Source: JAWKWH01 sp040830725 (GTDB lineage: Bacteria; Pseudomonadota; Alphaproteobacteria; Rhizobiales; Rhizobiaceae). Taken from it: 64,000 nt of DNA. The notes beneath the pieces were generated by a model, which ran no database searches, was not told where the DNA came from, and worked only from the letters and a program-made list of their open reading frames with translations. Made by a program: the position numbers and the translations under genes. Below, piece after piece: positions 52,000 to 60,830 of the stretch (within the stretch, counting starts at the first letter, position 1; the number at the start of each line of letters is the position of its first letter). The stretch lies in assembly GCA_040830725.1 (NCBI GenBank), contig JBFOMG010000034.1, positions 1-64,000 on the forward strand, in the 5' to 3' direction.

Positions 52000-52596
52000 C
52001 TATGCAAGCATCGGCCAAAGGCTGGCGACAAGCAGCAGCGCCATGAGGACATTGAATGCGCGCAACCGGACGGGATCGGACAGAAATCCTCGCATCGCCG
52101 TACCGAAAGCGGCCCACACCGACACACTCGGAAAATTGACCAGTACAAAGGCCAGTGTGACCAGCAGAATTGAGATGACCGGCGCACCCGGTTCGGCATA
52201 CAGCGTCATTGCGGTCAGGCTCATCACCCAGGCTTTCGGATTGACCCATTGAAACAGGGCGGCCTGCAAAAATGTCATCGGCCTTGCTGTGCTCTCATCC
52301 CTGCCCTTGTCTTGTCCGGCGGTGGCAATTTTCCAGGCGAGAAACAACAGATAAGCGGCTCCGGCAATCTTCAATCCAAAATGAAGCTGCGGCCAGGTGG
52401 ACAACAAGGCACCAAGGCCAAAACCGGTCGCCAGCAACAGTGCGCCAAAACCGCCCGCGATACCCAACATATGCGGGAGGGTCCTGCGGAAGCCGAAATT
52501 GACGCCGGACGCCAACAGCATGACATTGTTCGGCCCCGGTGTGATTGACGAGACCAGCGCAAACAAGAGCAATGCAATGAATGTTTCGGCAGGCAA
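52000..52596 (-). CDS. LysE family amino acid exporter
   Basis: A 198-residue, six-helix LysE/RhtB-type translocator, with the family hallmark SSITPGPNNVMLLASG near residue 15 and the C-terminal helix pair. It probably exports amino acids or related small metabolites. The start is a TTG at 52596 with GGAG eight bases upstream; no ATG fits better. Confidence 0.9.
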   Translation of the reverse strand: MPAETFIALLLFALVSSITPGPNNVMLLASGVNFGFRRTLPHMLGIAGGFGALLLATGFGLGALLSTWPQLHFGLKIAGAAYLLFLAWKIATAGQDKGRDESTARPMTFLQAALFQWVNPKAWVMSLTAMTLYAEPGAPVISILLVTLAFVLVNFPSVSVWAAFGTAMRGFLSDPVRLRAFNVLMALLLVASLWPMLA

Positions 52597-52667
52597 TGCT
52601 TCGGCTCCAAATTAAGTCAGTATAATTGACCTAATTGGAGTGGCTTGCAAGCTGTAATTGGATGACG

Positions 52668-52871
52668 TCAGACCAGACGCACGAATTCCGATTCGCTTCC
52701 GTCCATTGGCAGGTTATTGATTTCAAAACCGCCGTCTTCGTTGATCAGCTGTTTGACAAGGTCGTACGGCTTTTTTCTCCTGCCCTTCTTCGACAGAAGA
52801 CCATTTTGAGACGCAGCACTCACAACATCTTCGAGCAGTGCATAGCCGTCACAGTTCAAGTGCTCTGTGAC
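52668..52871 (-). pseudogene. Detached C-terminal segment of the NYN protein (OST-HTH-like)
   Basis: Directly after the TAA that ends the NYN gene, the same frame continues for 67 codons (VTEHLNCDGYALLEDVVS onward, to LVKQLINEDGGFEIN and VRLV) up to TGA. The pattern of a small helical domain ending in FEI...VRL resembles OST-HTH/LOTUS domains, which often accompany NYN domains and bind RNA. It is therefore probably the original C-terminal domain, cut off by one nonsense codon. A weak TTG start at 52859 could in principle allow separate translation, but no good ribosome site precedes it. Confidence 0.65.
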
Positions 52872-53741
52872 TTATTTGGTCAGCAATTCGCCAACATCCG
52901 GGTCGTCTTCCATTCCCGGTGTCATGTCGGCCAATGGCGGTGGTTCGGTGGTGATCCGCTGCTGGGCCGGGCTTTTTCCCTCAATCGCGGCCATGGCGTC
53001 GGCATCGAACAATCCGGCATCTACCTCATGATCCGCTGGCCCGGTTTCGTCGTCTGAGCCACGCAATCTCTGGGCCTGCGCGAACGCAACAATATCCGTA
53101 TCGGTTACCTTGGTGGTAACCGGCTTGGAAGCGGCGTACTTTTCGGGTGCTGCCACCTCACCGGCATGGGCCAGTTCCGCGGGTGCTTGCGGTTCTGTCA
53201 GGTAGTGGCCGTCACCCTGCTCGAGTTGTTCGGCAACAAACGCCACCTCTTCCGGTGCATCGTCTTCCGTCCACAGGTCCGATGGCTGCTCGAAGTCGCC
53301 CTCATCGTCTATCCCGATGACCTGCCAGGAATCGAACCAGGCAGCCATGGTTTCGCCGCTGCGCCCGGTGCCGAAACCCAAAACCGGCAGTCCGGCCCTG
53401 CGCACCCTGACGGCCAATTGTGAAAAATCGCCATTGCCGCAGAAAATGCAAACCGCCGACGCGCTGTCGGCATGCAGCAGTTCCATCGCATTCATGGTCA
53501 GACAAATATGAACGCTGTTCTCATGGCCCGCTGTCGGTGTTACCTGAAGCGCCTGCCCCTCGAACTCCTCGAGGATGTTGGACCATTCCTGCAGCGCAGA
53601 ATCGCGGAAGTCCCCAAACGCATGGAGAATGAGCGGCGAAAAACGCGCTGACAAAGCTGCAACGGCGTTTTTGGCGTCACCTGCCTCGACGCTTTCGGCA
53701 TCGATCAGAACCGCGACCGGATTTCCACTCGAAAAAGACAT
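52872..53741 (-). CDS. NYN-domain (PIN-like nuclease) protein, apparently truncated
   Basis: About 289 residues. The N-terminal NYN domain shows AVLIDAESV (acidic residue of the active site) and CIFCGNGDFSQLA, a variant of the usual SxDxDFxPL motif, then GLPVLGFGTGRS. NYN proteins are PIN-like, metal-dependent RNases. Residues from about 160 are low-complexity and acidic, ending PDVGELLTK before a TAA at 52872-52874. The frame continues without a shift for 67 more codons (see the downstream remnant), so the natural product was probably longer. The ATG at 53741 has GGAG upstream. Confidence 0.85.
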   Translation of the reverse strand: MSFSSGNPVAVLIDAESVEAGDAKNAVAALSARFSPLILHAFGDFRDSALQEWSNILEEFEGQALQVTPTAGHENSVHICLTMNAMELLHADSASAVCIFCGNGDFSQLAVRVRRAGLPVLGFGTGRSGETMAAWFDSWQVIGIDDEGDFEQPSDLWTEDDAPEEVAFVAEQLEQGDGHYLTEPQAPAELAHAGEVAAPEKYAASKPVTTKVTDTDIVAFAQAQRLRGSDDETGPADHEVDAGLFDADAMAAIEGKSPAQQRITTEPPPLADMTPGMEDDPDVGELLTK

Positions 53742-53847
53742 ACCCACTCCACACTCGCGGGCGAACTTAATCGAAAACAATTGCAGAAATATTGATCAGC
53801 GCTTGTCGGTCTGTTTACCAAACTTTTTTAGAAACAATAAACTACCG

Positions 53848-53862
53848 CGAAGCATGGCTTCG
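53848..53862 (-). terminator. Short hairpin after ilvN
   Basis: CGAAGC and GCTTCG pair around ATG, starting 7 bases after the ilvN stop. The following bases (CGGTAGTTTATTGTTT on the - strand) are only moderately T-rich, so this is a weak candidate for the operon terminator. Confidence 0.35.
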
Positions 53863-53868
53863 TACGCG

Positions 53869-54441
53869 CTACATGCCCTGCGAGCCACGATTCATTGCCG
53901 CCACACCGGTCCGGCAGACCTCCACAAGACCCAAAGGGGTCATGATCGAGATGAACTGTTCGATTTTGGACGTCCGGCCGGTGATCTCGAAGATGAAATG
54001 CTCGGTGTTGGCATCGATGACCTGCGCACGAAACGCATCGGCAAGACGTAGCGCCTCAACTCTTTCGTCACCTGATCCCGCGACCTTGACCAGGGCAAGT
54101 TCACGCTCAAGCGGCTTGTCGTGGTTGAACTTGCGCGCCCGCACCGTCAGATCGACCACCCGGTGAACCGGCACGATCCGTTCCAGCTGATGACGGATTT
54201 GGTCGAGAACATGCGGTGTTCCCCGCGTCACAATCGTTATTCGCGACAAGTGCTTTTCATGTTCCGTTTCAGAAACTGTCAGGCTTTCAATATTGTAGCC
54301 ACGGCCGGAGAATAGGCCGATCACGCGGGCCAATACGCCGGGTTCATTGTCCACGAGAACCGAAAGCGTGTGCGTTTCCGGCGCCTCGGTCTCCTTGGCG
54401 ATAAAGTAGGCCGAACCGGTCGGCTGCAAATTCGCGTTCAT
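53869..54441 (-). CDS. ilvN: Acetolactate synthase small (regulatory) subunit
   Basis: A 190-residue regulatory subunit. An N-terminal ACT domain (about residues 24-98; THTLSVLVDNEPGVLARVIGLFSGRGYNI) binds the feedback inhibitor valine, and a C-terminal ALS_ss domain follows. It controls and stabilises the catalytic subunit encoded by ilvB. The ATG at 54441 is preceded by AGAGGA at a long spacing; the upstream open frame lacks a good start. An EamA-type transporter gene separates it from ilvB, with all three on one strand. Confidence 0.95.
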   Translation of the reverse strand: MNANLQPTGSAYFIAKETEAPETHTLSVLVDNEPGVLARVIGLFSGRGYNIESLTVSETEHEKHLSRITIVTRGTPHVLDQIRHQLERIVPVHRVVDLTVRARKFNHDKPLERELALVKVAGSGDERVEALRLADAFRAQVIDANTEHFIFEITGRTSKIEQFISIMTPLGLVEVCRTGVAAMNRGSQGM

Positions 54442-54520
54442 CTCAATACCATCCTCTGCATTCGCTTCTCTTAAACAGCCTGTCTGCCAATCCGCAAGCT
54501 CATTGGGTGGCTGCGACGTC

Positions 54521-55462
54521 TCATCGACTGCCCTTTTCTCGCGGAAGAGCACTGCCGGCTGCCGGTTGCATAGGCGCAATTTGCCCGGAACCACGCGCAA
54601 CCCAGATACCGGCCAGAATGAAACCCAATGCCACATAGGCGCTCAGGGCCGGCTGCTCGCCAAGAATGATCGCGGCCCAGATAATGCCAAACACCGGCAC
54701 GATGAAATTGACCTGGCCGAAAAAAGACGCGCCCTGCCGGTGCAATACCGAGAACATGACCAATGTAGCGACGGCAGTCGGAAAGACACCAAGCGTCAGC
54801 AACGCAATCCCCGAGACAAGACCGACGCTCAAGTCTTGCGGATTGTCGGCCAAGACGGCCACGGGAACCATGACCAGTGCACCGGCGAGCAGCACCCAGG
54901 CCACTGCCGCCCTGCGCGGCAGATCCAAAAGCTGTTTCGTCAGTATTGCGTTGATCGAATAAGAGACTGCCGCTGCCAAAATGGCCAACTGGCGCACACC
55001 GTCATCTCCCAATCGCAGCAGCACGGCCGGTCCGACCAGGATCACCAATCCCGTCAACCCGATAAAACCGCCAACGAGCTTGCGCGCTGTAAGACGTTCG
55101 TCTCTTGTGAGAAAATGCGCCAGAAAGAAAGTGGTGATCGGCATGATCCCCATCAGGATCGCCGCCAGACTGGCATCCACTTTGACTTGCCCCCACGATA
55201 TCATCGAAAACGGCAGTGCATTGCCGAAAAAACCCGCCAGTATTATCAACCAGACCGTTCTGGCTCTGAACTTTATCTTTTCACTGTAAGAGGCTGCAAC
55301 AGCAAAGATAATCACCGCTGCGACAAGCAGTCTGATTACCGTCAATGTCGCCGGCGGAAAGTCGACGACTGCAAGATTGATGAGCATGAACGAACCACCC
55401 CACATCACCCCCAGCGATGCCAGAAGTCCGTAATCGGCAAGGCCGGCTGGTGATCTGGTCAT
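54521..55462 (-). CDS. EamA/DMT-family transporter inside the ilvB-ilvN operon
   Basis: A 313-residue drug/metabolite transporter with ten helices in two EamA repeats; the first starts GVMWGGSFMLINL and the second after the SYSINAILTKQLLD segment. Members export amino acids, purines or other metabolites. Its start is 30 bases after the ilvB stop and its end 79 bases before ilvN, all on the - strand and apparently under the same attenuator. Export of excess branched-chain amino acids or intermediates is a plausible role, but it could equally be unrelated. Confidence 0.9.
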   Translation of the reverse strand: MTRSPAGLADYGLLASLGVMWGGSFMLINLAVVDFPPATLTVIRLLVAAVIIFAVAASYSEKIKFRARTVWLIILAGFFGNALPFSMISWGQVKVDASLAAILMGIMPITTFFLAHFLTRDERLTARKLVGGFIGLTGLVILVGPAVLLRLGDDGVRQLAILAAAVSYSINAILTKQLLDLPRRAAVAWVLLAGALVMVPVAVLADNPQDLSVGLVSGIALLTLGVFPTAVATLVMFSVLHRQGASFFGQVNFIVPVFGIIWAAIILGEQPALSAYVALGFILAGIWVARGSGQIAPMQPAAGSALPREKGSR

Positions 55463-55492
55463 GGTGTCAACACCGGCACGAACGCGACTGGG

Positions 55493-57280
55493 TCAGACCA
55501 GCTCCCTGCCCTTCGCATCGATTGCATTGGCAACCGCCTCGTCGGTGGCCTCATCCGGCAGCAACATCTCATTGTGCGCCTTGCCCGACGGGATCATCGG
55601 GAAACAGTTGGCGAGGTTGGCCACGCGGCAGTCGAAGATCACCGGCTTGTCGATCGAAATCATCTCGTCGATTGCGGCATCCAGTTCGCCCGGTTTCTCG
55701 CACCGAATGCCATGTGCGCCATAGGCTTCGGCCAGTTTGACGAAATCAGGCAGCGCTTCGGTGTAGGAATGGGAAAGGCGATTTCCGTGCAGCAATTGCT
55801 GCCACTGCCTGACCATTCCCATATACTGGTTGTTGAGAATGAATATCTTGATCGGCGCATTGTATTGCACTGCGCAGGACATCTCCTGGATCGTCATCAG
55901 CACCGAGGCATCGCCGGCAATATCGATGACCAGGCTGTCCGGATGGGCAATCTGGACACCCAATGCCGAAGGCAAACCGTATCCCATCGTCCCCAGCCCG
56001 CCCGAAGTCATCCAGCGGTTGGGTTCTTCAAAGCCGAAAAACTGCGCCGCCCACATTTGATGCTGGCCGACTTCTGTTGTGATGTAGGTGTCACGGTCCT
56101 TCGAGGCCGCATAAAGGCGCTCGACGGCAAATTGCGGCATGATGACATCCTTGTTCGGCGCATAGGCGAGAGAGTTTCGCGCCCGCCACCTGGCGATCTG
56201 CTCCCACCAGGGATGCAGCGCTTCCCGGTTGGCGTTTCCGGAGGCCCGCCACAAGCGAACCAGATCTTCGAGCACCCGGCCAACGTCACCCAGAATGGGG
56301 ATATCGACGCGGACATTCTTGTTCAGCGAGGACGGATCGATGTCGATGTGGATTTTCTTCGAATTGGGTGAAAAAGCGTCCAGCCGTCCGGTGATCCGGT
56401 CATCGAACCGCGCGCCGATGCAGATCATCACATCGCAATCATGCATGGCCATGTTGGCTTCGTAGGTGCCGTGCATGCCCAGCATGCCGAGCCAATTCTT
56501 GCCGGAAGCGGGGTAAGCGCCCAAGCCCATCAGGGTCGATGTGATCGGAAAACCGGTCAGCTCCGTCAGTTCGCGAAGCAAATGACTTGCTTCAGGCCCG
56601 GAATTGATCACCCCGCCGCCCGAATAGATGATCGGTCGAACTGCCGACGACATTAAATCGATCGCCGCCTTGATTTGATCCATGTCACCCTGAAGCTTCG
56701 GTTGATAGCTGGTGCGCGGCGCTTCAAGCGGCGGTGTGTAGCTGCCGGTCGCGAATTGCACGTCCTTCGGTATGTCAACCACGACCGGGCCGGGCCGCCC
56801 GGTGGTTGCCACATGAAACGCCTCGTGGATGATGGCCGACAATTCATCGACATCCTTGACCAGCCAATTGTGCTTGGTGCACGGACGGGTAATTCCGACA
56901 GTATCGCATTCCTGAAACGCATCCGAGCCGATCAGCGGCGTCGGCACCTGTCCGGTGATGCAGACAATCGGAACCGAATCCATCAGCGCATCCTGCAAAG
57001 CGGTCACCGCATTGGTCGCTCCCGGTCCGGATGTGACAAGCAGAACCCCGGCCTTGCCGGTCGATCTTGCATATCCTTCCGCTGCATGTCCGGCACCCTG
57101 TTCGTGACGGACAAGGATGTGCTCAACCTCCTCCTGCTGAAACAATTCGTCATAAATCGGCAGCACCGCACCGCCCGGATAGCCAAACAAGTGTTTGACG
57201 CCATTGTCTTTGAGCGCCTGAACGACCATTTCCGCGCCGGTCATTTCGCGTCGTCCCGATTCGCTGTTTGCGTTGCTCAT
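55493..57280 (-). CDS. ilvB: Acetolactate synthase large (catalytic) subunit
   Basis: A 595-residue thiamine-diphosphate enzyme that condenses pyruvate with pyruvate or 2-oxobutyrate, the first committed step in branched-chain amino acid synthesis. The catalytic glutamate region HEQGAGHAAEGYAR, the FAD-binding central domain and the ThDP motif GDASVLMTIQEMSCAVQYNAPIKIFILNN (about residues 440-470; given in part) are all in place. It is the first structural gene after a leader peptide and attenuator. The ATG at 57280 has GGACGGAAAG upstream. Confidence 0.97.
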   Translation of the reverse strand: MSNANSESGRREMTGAEMVVQALKDNGVKHLFGYPGGAVLPIYDELFQQEEVEHILVRHEQGAGHAAEGYARSTGKAGVLLVTSGPGATNAVTALQDALMDSVPIVCITGQVPTPLIGSDAFQECDTVGITRPCTKHNWLVKDVDELSAIIHEAFHVATTGRPGPVVVDIPKDVQFATGSYTPPLEAPRTSYQPKLQGDMDQIKAAIDLMSSAVRPIIYSGGGVINSGPEASHLLRELTELTGFPITSTLMGLGAYPASGKNWLGMLGMHGTYEANMAMHDCDVMICIGARFDDRITGRLDAFSPNSKKIHIDIDPSSLNKNVRVDIPILGDVGRVLEDLVRLWRASGNANREALHPWWEQIARWRARNSLAYAPNKDVIMPQFAVERLYAASKDRDTYITTEVGQHQMWAAQFFGFEEPNRWMTSGGLGTMGYGLPSALGVQIAHPDSLVIDIAGDASVLMTIQEMSCAVQYNAPIKIFILNNQYMGMVRQWQQLLHGNRLSHSYTEALPDFVKLAEAYGAHGIRCEKPGELDAAIDEMISIDKPVIFDCRVANLANCFPMIPSGKAHNEMLLPDEATDEAVANAIDAKGRELV

Positions 57281-57345
57281 CTGTCTTTCCGTCCAGGTTT
57301 TTCCGCCATTTCGAGGCCGTTTCGTTTACCGTCGTTTCCGCCAAT

Positions 57346-57369
57346 AAAAAAGGCCCCGATTAGGGCCTT
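57346..57369 (-). terminator. Transcription attenuator terminator before ilvB
   Basis: AAGGCCC and GGGCCTT form a perfect 7-bp stem with a 6-base loop, followed on the - strand by six T residues. It lies 33 bases after the leader-peptide stop and 65 bases before the ilvB ATG. The position is that of an amino-acid biosynthesis attenuator. Confidence 0.88.
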
Positions 57370-57401
57370 GTTGTCGCGCATGGGGTGCTGTCGCCCGGTG
57401 G

Positions 57402-57455
57402 TTACACCACCTTGCCCATGCGCGTTCCCACCACGAGAATGACGTTCTTCTTCAT
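57402..57455 (-). CDS. ilvB leader peptide
   Basis: An 18-codon ORF (MKKNVILVVGTRMGKVV) too short for ordinary gene calling. Seven of 17 residues are Val, Ile or Leu, the amino acids made by this pathway, as expected for a ribosome-stalling attenuation peptide. A good sigma-70 promoter lies so close upstream that the transcript should start at or within a few bases of the ATG. Downstream are a 10-bp complementary pair (57375-57384 with 57415-57424) and the terminator hairpin, allowing alternative folds. Confidence 0.85.
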   Translation of the reverse strand: MKKNVILVVGTRMGKVV

Positions 57456-57463
57456 GGCCGCGA

Positions 57464-57492
57464 AACCTATGCGGCTTTTGCCAACCCGTCAA
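57464..57492 (-). promoter_or_regulatory. ilvB operon promoter
   Basis: On the - strand TTGACG (57492-57487), a 17-base spacer and TAGGTT (57469-57464) form a good sigma-70 promoter. The leader ATG begins only 9 bases after the -10 element, so the message is probably leaderless or nearly so for the leader peptide. Confidence 0.8.
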
Positions 57493-57603
57493 GCGCGCGT
57501 GCAAATGGAATATCAGGTGAAAAATTGCTGGTAAACGATCAAGGGAACAACGTCTTAACCCTTCTGCGGTACGGTGTAATGGGCGGAATAGGGAAATCGG
57601 CTA

Positions 57604-59742
57604 GTGACGGCAACAATTACCGACAAAACGGCGGACCAACAGACCAGCGTGCCTGCTGCCGGGCAAGTTGATGGATTCGAGGATGCTGACGGCAATTTCG
57701 TCACGCGCAACAGAACTGAAGGTCATGTCATCGAATGCGATGGTGAACGCGCAATCATCGCCGCAGACGCCGGTGACAATGCACGCGGATCCGACGATTA
57801 TTGGGCTGTCGGACAGCTGATCTCAGTTCGCGTCGGCGAGAGCCGTATTGTCGGATTGATATTCCAGGTCGACACCCAGGATGGCGAGTGGCGGCCAAAC
57901 GACAACAACATTGTTCACATTCACATTGAACTCGTCGGCGAAATACGTACCGAAAACGGCAAGGAAACATTCACCACTGGCATCGCGAACTATCCGTTCA
58001 TGGGCGCGGTTGCGCACAGAATTCGTGCCAGCGACCTGACCGCGATATATTCAACCAGCGCCGCCAACTCCGTTCAGATAGGCAACCTGGCTCAGGATGC
58101 ATCAATACCGGCATTGATTTCGATCGACAGCCTGCTTTCACGTCACTTCGCAGTCGTTGGTACAACAGGCGTCGGCAAGTCCACGGCCGTGACGTTATTG
58201 CTGCGCAAAATCGTAACAGCTCGTCCGGACATTCGGATTTTGTTGCTGGATCCGCACAACGAGTTCACCGCGGCATTTCCCGAACACGCAATAACAATCG
58301 ATTCCACGACGCTTGAACTGCCGTTTTGGATGTTCCAGCTGGATGAGTTCGTCGAAGTCATTTTTCGCGGGCGCCCGCCAATACCGGAAGAAGTCGATGC
58401 ATTGCGCGACTTCATTCCGATGGCCAAGGACCGGTACGCCAATGAAAACGGCGTTGCCCAAAGCGCATTGCGCAAAAAAGAGCGCGAAGTAAGCTCGGTC
58501 ACCGCCGACACACCGGTTCCCTACCGCATGATCGATTTGATCAAGCTGATCCAGGAACGAGAGGGTCAACTGGACGGCAAAGCCGATCGGCCGGTTCTTC
58601 GGGCGCTGAAAAATCGCCTGGAAGCCATCCTCCAGGACAAGCGCTTCAGGTTCATGTTCCAGCCGAAGACACCGGGCGACACGCTGGAAAAGACAATCAG
58701 CCAGATTTTCCGTGTCCCGCAAAACGGCAAACCGGTTTGCGTATTCGAAATGTCCGGCCTGCCTTCCGAGGTGATGAATTCGGTCGTTTCGGTGTTATCG
58801 CGTTTTGCATTTGATCTGGCAGTTTCCAGCGATGGATCCATTCCGACCCTGCTCGTCTGCGAAGAAGCACACCGCTACATTCCGGCAGACCCGGATGCCG
58901 GCTTCTGGCCAACCAGGGCAGCCATTGCACGGATTGCCAAGGAAGGCAGAAAGTATGGCGTGTTCCTGAGCGTCATCACCCAGCGTCCCGGCGAGCTGGA
59001 TCCAACCATCCTGTCCCAGTGCAACTCCATCTTTGCCATGCGGCTTGGCAACGAGCACGACAAGGAAATCATTCGAGCGGCGATTTCGGGTGCTGCCAAA
59101 AGTACGACGAGCTTCTTGTCTTCAATCGCCAATCGCGAGGCGATCGCCTTTGGCGAGGCAGTGTCTACACCGATGCGGATGATGTTCGAGACCGTTTCGC
59201 GCGAAGCGTTGCCGGGTTCGCACATCTATGACACGCAAGACAAACTGCGCAACGGAGATGGCGGAGCAGGATTGCGCGATATTATCCGCAGAATGCGCAA
59301 GCAGGACGAAGTTCACGCCTATTTCGATCCAGACAACGGCACCATGCCGGGCGTCGCATTTGTCGGCGAGGCTGTCGATGACCAGAAACCGTCAACGGAA
59401 CGGCTGGTGCCCGATCAGACGGCCGGCCCTGCCCGCCATATCAAGGATCCGCCCCCGCTTGCCGCAGCGGTGGCAGAAAACAACACGCCCCCGCCGGTGG
59501 TAAATCGGGAAGTCTCGGCTTCCGCCGCGCCGACGCCGCGGCCGGCCGCACCGCAACCGCAGCCGGCAGTGCGGCAACCGCAACCGGCAAGTGCCGACCA
59601 CCGGCCGAAGGCGCCGTCGCGAAGCTTCGGCCAGGACGGCTATTCCAAAGCGTCCGCCACGGAACGCCCGGCTGAAGCGGCAACTACATCATCGCGCGAC
59701 GAACGGGCCAACGATCTGATCCGCAGTTTCAGAAACAGGTGA
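57604..59742 (+). CDS. HerA-like DUF87 ATPase
   Basis: A 712-residue HerA/FtsK-superfamily ATPase. An N-terminal HAS-barrel-like beta domain (about residues 25-130) precedes Walker A GTTGVGKST (about 186-194) and Walker B LLVCEEAHRYIP; the sensor and arginine-finger-like SVITQRPGELDPTILSQCN region follows. The C-terminal 130 residues are low-complexity and rich in Pro, Ala and Gln. HerA forms hexameric DNA translocases, in archaea with NurA; no NurA-like gene is present here. It may act in DNA repair or segregation. The start is a GTG at 57604 with AGGGAAA upstream. Confidence 0.9.
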   Translation: MTATITDKTADQQTSVPAAGQVDGFEDADGNFVTRNRTEGHVIECDGERAIIAADAGDNARGSDDYWAVGQLISVRVGESRIVGLIFQVDTQDGEWRPNDNNIVHIHIELVGEIRTENGKETFTTGIANYPFMGAVAHRIRASDLTAIYSTSAANSVQIGNLAQDASIPALISIDSLLSRHFAVVGTTGVGKSTAVTLLLRKIVTARPDIRILLLDPHNEFTAAFPEHAITIDSTTLELPFWMFQLDEFVEVIFRGRPPIPEEVDALRDFIPMAKDRYANENGVAQSALRKKEREVSSVTADTPVPYRMIDLIKLIQEREGQLDGKADRPVLRALKNRLEAILQDKRFRFMFQPKTPGDTLEKTISQIFRVPQNGKPVCVFEMSGLPSEVMNSVVSVLSRFAFDLAVSSDGSIPTLLVCEEAHRYIPADPDAGFWPTRAAIARIAKEGRKYGVFLSVITQRPGELDPTILSQCNSIFAMRLGNEHDKEIIRAAISGAAKSTTSFLSSIANREAIAFGEAVSTPMRMMFETVSREALPGSHIYDTQDKLRNGDGGAGLRDIIRRMRKQDEVHAYFDPDNGTMPGVAFVGEAVDDQKPSTERLVPDQTAGPARHIKDPPPLAAAVAENNTPPPVVNREVSASAAPTPRPAAPQPQPAVRQPQPASADHRPKAPSRSFGQDGYSKASATERPAEAATTSSRDERANDLIRSFRNR

Positions 59743-59820
59743 TTTCGCCGTTGTTACCGGCGGGTTGACGGCAGTCTTCAGACTGGTCCGGATGCGCGGG
59801 CGGGTTAAGAGGATTCTGGT

Positions 59821-60633
59821 TCAGGCGCAGACCCGGTTACGGCCAAGCTGTTTAGCCCGGTAAAGCATCTTGTCGGCGCGGCGATAGAATTCATCAGGCG
59901 TCTCGCGGCCGTCCCAGATCGCCAATCCCACACTTGTGGTAACTTTCAAACGCACATTTTCGGTATTGATAACCAGCCCGGAGACCGCCTTGCGTATCCG
60001 TTCGGCAAATTTCCAAAGATGTTCCTGATCCATGTTCGGAACGACAACGGCAAATTCCTCACCACCCAAACGGGCTACCACATCGTGATAGCGGGTAAAG
60101 TCCTTCAGGCAGTTGGCAACCGATCGCAAAACTTCGTCCCCAACATCGTGGCCATGGGTGTCATTGACGCTCTTGAAGTGATCAAGATCGAGGATCATCA
60201 TTCCGATCGGTTTGTCGATCTTGCGGAACTCGTCGATATACTCTGTCAGCGCATCGTCGAAATAGCGCCGGTTTTGCATACCGGTTAGCGAATCTGTCAG
60301 CGCTGCCTGCTCAAGCGTCACCGACCTGGCACTCAGGGATTCGGTCATCGCCCGCAATTTCACTTCTTCCTGAGCCGTCGTGCGGATTTGCGGATAGATG
60401 AAAAAGATGCCGAAGAAAACATCGGCCGCCAGCAGGATACACGAAAACAGAACCGAAGATTTGAGGTCGGGCCAATATCGAAGGATTTGACCGAGCACCC
60501 CACCGCTGGCGATCATGTCGTCACGATACAGGGAGCCAATCAGCACGGCGGCCGCCAGGGCCAGCAGTGCCATGAATACAAAGAACGCAACTTCCGCCTT
60601 GTGAAACTTCAAGGGGACCCCCGGAACGACCAC
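59821..60633 (-). CDS. Membrane GGDEF diguanylate cyclase
   Basis: A 270-residue diguanylate cyclase. Two N-terminal membrane helices (about residues 14-35 and 61-81) precede a short helical linker and the GGDEF domain, whose active site is GGEEF (190-194). The inhibitory site RxxD (RYHD) is five residues before it, so product feedback inhibition is likely. There is no recognised sensory domain, only the membrane region. The start is a GTG at 60633 with the frame closed further upstream. It converges with the HerA-like gene. Confidence 0.93.
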   Translation of the reverse strand: MVVPGVPLKFHKAEVAFFVFMALLALAAAVLIGSLYRDDMIASGGVLGQILRYWPDLKSSVLFSCILLAADVFFGIFFIYPQIRTTAQEEVKLRAMTESLSARSVTLEQAALTDSLTGMQNRRYFDDALTEYIDEFRKIDKPIGMMILDLDHFKSVNDTHGHDVGDEVLRSVANCLKDFTRYHDVVARLGGEEFAVVVPNMDQEHLWKFAERIRKAVSGLVINTENVRLKVTTSVGLAIWDGRETPDEFYRRADKMLYRAKQLGRNRVCA

Positions 60634-60830
60634 TTGTTCTCTTATTACATTGCGAAGCTTACATAGGGTTAACGAACCCGTTTAGGTTTTCAGGGTGTGC
60701 GAAAAGGCCGGTTTTCAGAGCACGATTCTGCGATGACCAAGGCTTGCAATGGCTGCCGGAAAACACGGATCGGCTGTCATCGAAGCCAACGGCAAGCAGG
60801 CAAGTTTCCCGACAAAACAACGAACTTCGA

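Larger units (their letters stand above)
57281..57603. other. Regulatory region between ilvB and the HerA-like gene
   Basis: This 323-base divergent gap holds the ilvB promoter, leader peptide and attenuator (57346-57492). The remainder, 57493-57603, would contain the promoter of the HerA-like gene, but no clear hexamers are seen there. Confidence 0.7.

Noticed and set aside
38659..52874. TAA recoding as an explanation for the two interrupted genes
   Set aside because: TAA clearly ends other genes here, for example the FAH gene at 9274-9276 directly before the SDR ribosome site and the deoD gene at 4176-4178. Mutation or sequence error is simpler.
60672..60685. Small hairpin GGGTT-AACG-AACCC after the GGDEF gene promoter region
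   Set aside because: Only a 5-bp stem with no T-tract on the relevant strand, so not called as a terminator.
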